From NCBI RefSeq assembly GCF_030268685.1, contig NZ_BSRQ01000001.1, forward strand, positions 558,001-622,000: 64,000 nucleotides of DNA. Direction: 5' to 3'. The DNA is from Microtetraspora sp. NBRC 13810 (GTDB taxonomy: Bacteria; Actinomycetota; Actinomycetes; Streptosporangiales; Streptosporangiaceae). Each line of letters opens with the position of its first letter. Positions within the stretch are counted from its first letter, which is position 1. The notes under the pieces are model-generated. The model was not told the origin of the DNA. It ran no database searches and saw nothing but the letters and a program-made list of their open reading frames with translations. Below, piece after piece: positions 59,257 to 64,000 of this stretch. The position numbers and the translations under genes were made by a program.

Positions 59257-59748
59257 TCAGGGCGCGCCCGCGGGCTCGCCGGTGTCCGGCCCCGCGGTGG
59301 CGGACGCCTCCATCTCGGTGCCCGCGTAGCCGAGCGCGGCCAGGAAGAACGCCTCCCATGTCACGCTCACCGTGACCGTCACCTCGGTCTGTCCCGCGCC
59401 GCCCGAGCAGTCCGCCATCTGGACACCGTCGTCGTCGTGCGCGGCGACGATCTCCTCGGCGCGGTCGCACACCTCGCCGTCGCCGAGCAGCCGCGCCTGG
59501 CCGGTCTCCCGCAGGTACTCGACGTCGATCCGGTCGCCGCCCGCCCGCGCCGCCTGCTCGGCGATGTCGGCGGCGCGCAGCCGGGCGTTGATGGCGGCGC
59601 CGCCGTCCACGAGCAGGCCCGCGAGCAGGAAGACCGCGACGGAGAAGAGCACGGTGAACACCGACATCGACCCGCGCTCGCGGCCCGCGCGGCGCCGGCG
59701 CCCATTGCCGGTCCGGGCCTCGCGCGGCCGGTCACGACCCGCCCGCAT
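59257..59748 (-). CDS. TadG/TadE-like pilus assembly protein
   Basis: 163 residues from an ATG with GGAGG seven bases upstream. A basic head (RRRRAGRERGSMS) precedes one hydrophobic helix (VFTVLFSVAVFLLAGLLVDGGAAINARL), the class III pseudopilin-like pattern of TadE/TadG proteins. The short periplasmic part has two Cys (CDRAEE, DCSGG). It is probably a minor pilin. It overlaps the preceding gene by 17 bases. Confidence 0.82.
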   Translation of the reverse strand: MRAGRDRPREARTGNGRRRRAGRERGSMSVFTVLFSVAVFLLAGLLVDGGAAINARLRAADIAEQAARAGGDRIDVEYLRETGQARLLGDGEVCDRAEEIVAAHDDDGVQMADCSGGAGQTEVTVTVSVTWEAFFLAALGYAGTEMEASATAGPDTGEPAGAP

Positions 59749-60178
59749 CTTCCACCCTCCTGTACACCTCCAGCGGGACCACCGAGGTGCCCGACATGTC
59801 GACGGCCGCGCCGAAGCCGAGGAAGCCCAGGTCCAGCGTGCAGGTGACCTCGGCCTCGACCTGGCCGCCCTGTTCCCACTCGGAACCGGCCAGGCTGACC
59901 CGCGGGCCGTCGCACTGCCCTTCGAGCACGGTCGTCCCGACCTCGGTGGCGGCGTCCTCGGCGTCGCTCTCGCTGCGCTGGACGGACGCGGCGCGGGCGG
60001 CGTCCCTGGCCGCGCCGTTGACCTCGCCCTGCGCCTCCACCACCCGGCCGGCGGCGGCGAGGAACATGAGGAACAGCAGGAAGACCGGGGCGAGCAGCAC
60101 CGCCTCCGCCGACATCGACCCCCTGTCCCGCCTGCCCGCCCGCCGTGCCGTACGCGGGGACGGTCCGGTCAGCCGCAC
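59732..60178 (-). CDS. TadE-like minor pilin
   Basis: 148 residues from a GTG with GGAGG six bases upstream, overlapping the previous gene by ten bases. RDRGSMSAEAVLLAPVFLLFLMFLAAAGRVVEAQG is the TadE signature with a Glu at position 5 of the mature helix. Two Cys in the outer domain (GQCDG, VTCTL) may pair. TadE and TadG are processed by a prepilin peptidase, which is not encoded in this window. Confidence 0.82.
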   Translation of the reverse strand: MRLTGPSPRTARRAGRRDRGSMSAEAVLLAPVFLLFLMFLAAAGRVVEAQGEVNGAARDAARAASVQRSESDAEDAATEVGTTVLEGQCDGPRVSLAGSEWEQGGQVEAEVTCTLDLGFLGFGAAVDMSGTSVVPLEVYRRVEDAGGS

Positions 60179-60594
60179 TCGTCGCCTCCGCCCTCGACAT
60201 CCGGCCGGAAGCACTCCACCGGCCCGCCGAACCTGGACGTGATCGTGAAGGTCAGCTCGGGCAGCAGCGGGACCACCTGCACCACCTGACCGGTCACCTC
60301 GACTCCTCGCTGGTCGGCGTCTTCCCACGCCGTGATGTCCGCGTCGCGCAGCAGTCGCGGACCGACCGCCTCCACGATCTGCCGGGCGCGGTCCTCCGCC
60401 TCGCCCTCCCAGCCGGAGGACTCGGCGCCGGCCGAGCGGGCGATCCTGGCGCCCTCGCGGGCCGCCGCGTCGGCCACCTGCCTGCCGTGGAACCACAGGG
60501 CCACCTGCACGATGAGCAGGATCACCGCCAGCACCACGGGCATGATCATGGCGAGCTCGATCACGGTCGCGCCGCGCTCCCGGCGGTCGCTCAC
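60169..60594 (-). CDS. TadE-like minor pilin
   Basis: 141 residues. RRERGATVIELAMIMPVVLAVILLIVQVALWFHGRQVADAAAREGAR is the classic TadE pattern: Gly before the cleavage site, Glu five residues later, and a long helix. The GTG start overlaps the Flp-like stop by four bases. Two Cys near the C-terminus (VECFRP, DECG) may be bridged. Confidence 0.87.
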   Translation of the reverse strand: MSDRRERGATVIELAMIMPVVLAVILLIVQVALWFHGRQVADAAAREGARIARSAGAESSGWEGEAEDRARQIVEAVGPRLLRDADITAWEDADQRGVEVTGQVVQVVPLLPELTFTITSRFGGPVECFRPDVEGGGDECG

Positions 60595-60857
60595 GGCTCG
60601 GTGTCACCACCCCCGCCGCCGCCGTCGCCTGCGCCACCACCGCCGCCGCCACCGCCGAAGTTGCTCTCGATCTCGGCCTGCTGGTTCGTCACCAGCGTCC
60701 GGATCAGGGTGGCGAGCCCGAGCGCGACGCCCGCGATGATCGCGGTGATGATCGCCCACTCGACCGCCGACGCGCCCCTGGTGGGGGCGTTGCGCGCGCG
60801 TTCGATCCGTACCGAGAGCAGCGCCGTCACATAGGTGATCCACGGATGTCCGAACAT
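60591..60857 (-). CDS. Flp-like major pilin candidate with a poly-Gly tail
   Basis: 88 residues. RGASAVEWAIITAIIAGVALGLATLIRTL fits Flp pilins (usually GASAVEYGL), with Glu five residues after Gly. The tail is a run of Gly with a few Asp and Ala, unusual for pilins. The ATG directly abuts the tadC-like stop; the true start may be internal. It is the only Flp-like gene in the window and so likely the fibre subunit. Confidence 0.78.
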   Translation of the reverse strand: MFGHPWITYVTALLSVRIERARNAPTRGASAVEWAIITAIIAGVALGLATLIRTLVTNQQAEIESNFGGGGGGGGAGDGGGGGGDTEP

Positions 60858-61784
60858 TCAGAACCCCAACATCTTCATCGCGGCCGGATAGGTGATGAAA
60901 ACCACGAAGCCCGCGCACAGCAGGAGCTGGGCCACGAGCATGGACTGTGAGCGCTCCCCCGCCCGGCCTTCGATCTCGGCGAGTTCCCGCCTGCGCAGCG
61001 TCGCGGCGCGGGCGGACAGCGACGCGCGGACCTTCGCGCCGTCGTCGGCGACCAGCCCGAGCGCGGCGGACAGGTCGCGCAGCTCGTCCACGTTGATCTC
61101 GTCGCCGAGCTGGCCGAGGGCCTGCCAGGGGGTGATGCCGACGATCCGGGCGTTCGACAGCGCCTCGCGGATCCGCGCCATCGGCCAGTTGGCCTCGTCG
61201 GGACCGCCGCTGACCGACACCGACAGCAGCAGCGCCTCGGGCACGCCGCGCCCGCCCGCGAGGTTCATCGAGACCAGGTCGAGGAAGGCTCCGACGACGT
61301 GCCGGAAGTCCCGCCGCCTGGCCGCCGCGTCCCGCCGGATCTGCACGTCGGGCAGCAGGAAGAAGACGAACGACACCAGCAGCGCGGCCCACAGCGGGAT
61401 CGCGAACGAGGTGCCCCACCCCATCAGGGCCAGCCAGCCGAGCAGCAGCGGGAACGCGAGCAGCCCCGACGCGCCGAGCAGCACCTTGGTGGCGAGGAAG
61501 CCCTCGAAGGACCGGCCGAGCAGCGTGAGGTCGGCCTTGACGGACCTGGCCTCCCAGCCGCGGGCCGCGTAGATCCGGGCCAGCCGCTCGCCGAGCCCGC
61601 GGCGGAACGCGCTGACCTCCTCGTCCGGCAGCACGAGCTGGATCTTGGGCGCGTCGCCGCCCTGGCGTGCCGCGTCGAGCGCCAGCAGCCGGGCGACCAG
61701 TCCCGGCCTGGCCGGGAAGAGCGCCCGCACCAGCAGGAACAGCCCCAGCCCGAACACGCCGCCGGCCAGCAGTCCCTCGGTCAT
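60858..61784 (-). CDS. TadC-like type II secretion F-domain protein
   Basis: 308 residues. Four hydrophobic segments (about 3-21, 100-125, 128-147 and 285-303) surround the T2SSF domain: RDFRHVVGAFLDLVSMNLAGGRGVPEALLLS and LSARAATLRRRELAEIEGRAGERSQSMLVAQ. It forms the inner-membrane platform with TadB. It lies 78 bases after tadB and abuts flp. Confidence 0.9.
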   Translation of the reverse strand: MTEGLLAGGVFGLGLFLLVRALFPARPGLVARLLALDAARQGGDAPKIQLVLPDEEVSAFRRGLGERLARIYAARGWEARSVKADLTLLGRSFEGFLATKVLLGASGLLAFPLLLGWLALMGWGTSFAIPLWAALLVSFVFFLLPDVQIRRDAAARRRDFRHVVGAFLDLVSMNLAGGRGVPEALLLSVSVSGGPDEANWPMARIREALSNARIVGITPWQALGQLGDEINVDELRDLSAALGLVADDGAKVRASLSARAATLRRRELAEIEGRAGERSQSMLVAQLLLCAGFVVFITYPAAMKMLGF

Positions 61785-61862
61785 GCCCGCCTCCAGCCCG
61801 GCGCCGTCATGCGTTCCGGGTCCCGTGCGGGCCGCCGGCCGGTGCGCGGGCGGCCGGTCGTC

Positions 61863-62870
61863 TCACTCATGGGCGCCTCCGCGTTCCTTCCAGGCGGCGG
61901 CGCCCGCCACCCGGGCCGCGTACGCGCCCGCGGGGGAGGCGCCGTTGCCGGCGGTGTGGCCCGCGCCGTTGGCCGCCGGGTCGGCGGCGGGGCGGGCGCC
62001 GGGGCCGTCGGCGGGCGAGAGCAGCCGGGCCGGCTTGTCGAACCGCGCCAGCCGGCGCATCCACGCGAACCCGGCGCCGAACAGCGCGCCCACCACGACC
62101 AGGACGGCCTGGCCCAGCGGGTCGTCGTACTCGGCGACGTAGGACGGGTTGAACACGATGAGCACGCCGGCGAAGGCGAGGGCGGTGCCGACCACGATCT
62201 GGGCGCTGCGCCGGGTCGCGCGGCGCTCGGCCTCGACCCGGCGGCGCATGTCGAGCTCCTCGCGGGCCGAGACGGCGAGCGCGCCCAGCACGTCGCGCAG
62301 GCCGGGGCCGCGCAGCCGGGAGTTCAGGATCAGCGCGGCGATCACCAGGTCGGCCGACGGGTCGTCCAGCTCGTCGGCGAAGAGGCGCAGCGCGTCGGGC
62401 AGCGCCATCCGGGTGTGCAGCCGGTCGACCAGCGACCGCAGGTGCGGCTTCAGCTGGGGGGCCGCGGCCCGGATGGAGGAGGGGATCGCCTGTTCCAGGC
62501 CGGCCGCGCCGGCGATGGTGTCACGCAGGGACTCGGTCCACGCCGCGAGCCCCTCCAGCCGCCGCATCGCGGAACGTTCCTCGGCGGCGCCGCCGGACAG
62601 CCCGCGCCAGGCCAGGACGAGGGCGACCGCGCCGGCCGCCATCACCGGCCACCGGGTGAGCAGCAGGACGCCCACCCCGACGATGGAGGCGATCGCCGAA
62701 CGGGTGGACAGCACTCTGAGCAGCCGCCGGCGGTCGGCCCGCCGGTCCGGGGAGGGCGGCCGGGGACGCGTGCCGTACAGCGCGAGGGCGAGCAGGAACA
62801 GGCCGCCGCCGGCGACCGCGCCGGCCAGCAGCACCAGCGGGTCCAGTAGTCCGGGCGGGATCCCGGTCAC
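61863..62870 (-). CDS. TadB-like type II secretion F-domain protein
   Basis: 335 residues. Membrane segments near 11-31, 58-88, 224-241 and 252-270 enclose a T2SSF domain (LEGLAAWTESLRDTIAGAAGLEQAI; SAREELDMRRRVEAERRATRRSAQIVVG). A Gly/Ala/Pro-rich C-terminal tail (about residues 285-335) is not conserved. The GTG start overlaps the cpaF stop by four bases. Confidence 0.9.
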   Translation of the reverse strand: MTGIPPGLLDPLVLLAGAVAGGGLFLLALALYGTRPRPPSPDRRADRRRLLRVLSTRSAIASIVGVGVLLLTRWPVMAAGAVALVLAWRGLSGGAAEERSAMRRLEGLAAWTESLRDTIAGAAGLEQAIPSSIRAAAPQLKPHLRSLVDRLHTRMALPDALRLFADELDDPSADLVIAALILNSRLRGPGLRDVLGALAVSAREELDMRRRVEAERRATRRSAQIVVGTALAFAGVLIVFNPSYVAEYDDPLGQAVLVVVGALFGAGFAWMRRLARFDKPARLLSPADGPGARPAADPAANGAGHTAGNGASPAGAYAARVAGAAAWKERGGAHE

Positions 62871-64000
62871 GACCAGCCTCCGAGGGTGTAGCCGTGCGCG
62901 GCCAGCTCGTCGATGCAGGAGATCGGCGCGTGCGGTACGGCGATGCCGCTCGCCGACGGCTGGAACACCTCCGAGGAGAGCACCCGGCCGTCGCAGCCGG
63001 TCACCTCGCGCACGCTGGACACGTAACGCCGCAGCGTGCCGCCCTGGGCGTAGTCGTTGCGCTTCTCGATGAAGACCACGAAGTCGATCGCGCCCGCGAT
63101 GAGCATGTGGGTCGCCTCGATCGGCAGCCGCTCGGCGGCCTGGAGGGCGTAGGTGGCGATGCGGTTGAACACCTCCATGCTGGAGTTCGCGTGGATGGTG
63201 GACAGCGAGCCGTCGTTGCCCTGGGTCATCGCGTTGAGCATGGTGACGATCTCGTCGCCGAGGACCTCGCCGACGATGACCCGGCTGGGGTTCATCCGCA
63301 GGCTGCGGCGGACCAGCTCGGCCATGGTGATCTCGCCCTGGCCCTCGGAGTTGGGCAGCCGCTGCTCGAAGGCGACGACGTTGGGGTGCAGCTCGGGGAA
63401 CTGGTCGAGGCCCAGCTCCAGGGCGCGCTCCACGGTGATCAGGCGCTCGGTGGGCGTGATCTCGTTGGCCAGGGCGCGGAGCAGGGTCGTCTTCCCCGCG
63501 TTGGTGGACCCGGCGATCATGATGTTCTTCCTGGCCGCGACGGCGGCGGACAGCAGGCGGCCCAGCTCCGGGGTCAGGGTGCCGTTGCCGACGAGGTCGC
63601 TGAGGAAGACCTTGCCCAGTCTGGCCCGGCGGATCGAGACGGCCGGCCGTACCGTGACGTCCATGACCGCCGAGAGCCGGGAGCCGTCGGGCAGGCGCAG
63701 GTCGAGCTGGGGGTTGGCGGTGTCGAAGGGCCTGCTGGACAGGCCGCTGTAGGCGGCGAGGATCTGGATGAGCTCGACGAGCTCCTCGTCCGAGTCGGCC
63801 ACCGGCTCGTGCATGAGCTCCTGGCCGTCGGCGTACCCGACGAAGACGCGGTCGCAGCCGTTGATGTCGATGTTCTCGACCTCGGCGTCGTCGAGCAGCG
63901 GCTGGAGCCGGCCCACGCCGAAGAGCGCCGCGTGGATGCCGGCGGCGAGTGCCTCCTCCTCCTCCGCGGACGGCGGCGTGCGCCCGACGCCGATCTCCCC
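62867..64000 (-). CDS. cpaF: CpaF/TadA pilus ATPase (start lies beyond the window)
   Basis: 377 residues are present; the frame remains open to the window edge, so the N-terminus is missing. IMIAGSTNAGKTTLLRAL is the Walker A, RVIVGEVLGDEI the Walker B, and STIHANSSMEVFNRIATYAL the His-box region of VirB11/CpaF ATPases. ENIDINGCDRVFV is the N-terminal domain core. The hexamer powers Flp pilus assembly through TadB and TadC. A GTG at 63916 is only an internal codon. Confidence 0.95.
   Translation of the reverse strand, partial: GEIGVGRTPPSAEEEEALAAGIHAALFGVGRLQPLLDDAEVENIDINGCDRVFVGYADGQELMHEPVADSDEELVELIQILAAYSGLSSRPFDTANPQLDLRLPDGSRLSAVMDVTVRPAVSIRRARLGKVFLSDLVGNGTLTPELGRLLSAAVAARKNIMIAGSTNAGKTTLLRALANEITPTERLITVERALELGLDQFPELHPNVVAFEQRLPNSEGQGEITMAELVRRSLRMNPSRVIVGEVLGDEIVTMLNAMTQGNDGSLSTIHANSSMEVFNRIATYALQAAERLPIEATHMLIAGAIDFVVFIEKRNDYAQGGTLRRYVSSVREVTGCDGRVLSSEVFQPSASGIAVPHAPISCIDELAAHGYTLGGWS

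Noticed and set aside
56196-59375. A 1059-codon plus-strand frame across the LysM/BTAD gene
   Set aside because: Only the minus strand gives recognisable domains and a good ribosome site. The plus-strand product is Arg/Gly/Val-rich noise.
1-64000. tRNA, rRNA, insertion sequences or prophage
   Set aside because: I saw no cloverleaf, rRNA core, transposase motif or phage gene; a tRNA search program would settle the first point.

Overview
The window is 64 kb of very GC-rich DNA from an actinomycete. GTG and TTG starts are frequent, many neighbouring genes overlap by 4 bases (GTGA/ATGA), and several genes appear to be leaderless, with a TANNNT box 6-7 bases before the start codon. The gene content agrees: a mycothiol-dependent alcohol dehydrogenase, an acyl-CoA carboxylase with a small epsilon subunit, LytR-CpsA-Psr and Tad pilus genes, and IdeR/DtxR-type iron boxes. 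A Streptomyces/Streptosporangium-like organism is my inference. No rRNA, tRNA, insertion sequence, prophage or CRISPR array was recognised.

Layout. (a) 1-11.3 kb is a cell-surface polymer or lipid locus: glycosyltransferases, two CDP-alcohol phosphatidyltransferases, a glycerol-1-phosphate dehydrogenase-like enzyme, a LicC-like nucleotidyltransferase, a DUF5941-like membrane protein, an IspD/TarI-like cytidylyltransferase fused to an SDR domain, and an LCP ligase. Together they look able to make, activate, transfer and attach a polyol phosphate. (b) 11.4-20.5 kb is mixed: a STAS protein, a secreted glycerophosphodiesterase, an Nramp transporter behind an AT-rich leader, a YbdK-type ligase, NDH-2, a MarR repressor divergent from a membrane protein, PPK2 and a putative lipoprotein. 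(c) 20.6-22.3 kb is a tightly coupled three-gene cassette (YbaB-like, small helical protein, membrane protein with an unknown C-terminal domain) that ends in a perfect 18-bp hairpin. (d) 22.4-33.3 kb holds a secreted beta-propeller, a broken VOC gene, a HAD hydrolase, an acyl-CoA dehydrogenase, UDP-glucose dehydrogenase, a MarR/nitroreductase pair, purK-purE, GtrA and a two-component system. (e) 33.7-39.3 kb has bfd-bfr under two iron boxes, a lipid kinase, two PAP2 phosphatases, and a mycothiol-dependent formaldehyde pair. (f) 39.3-44.3 kb is rich in repeats: a class III cyclase with an N-terminal hexapeptide-repeat region, a PH-like protein, BirA, and an FdhD homologue interrupted by about 200 residues of collagen-like Gly-Pro-Pro sequence. 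(g) 44.3-54.5 kb has PEP carboxylase, an ABC exporter, acyl-CoA carboxylase beta and epsilon subunits, a NYN protein, and an Ada-AlkA fusion coupled to MGMT. (h) 54.5-64 kb is a minus-strand Tad (Flp) pilus operon, cpaF-tadB-tadC-flp-tadE-tadE-tadG, followed by a membrane-anchored LysM/BTAD protein, a lipoprotein and a secreted protein.

The most interesting parts are the polyol-phosphate locus, with an unusual His in one phosphatidyltransferase and a seemingly dead SDR domain; the three-gene YbaB cassette; the FdhD with its collagen-like insertion; and the cyclase with the hexapeptide-repeat N-terminus.
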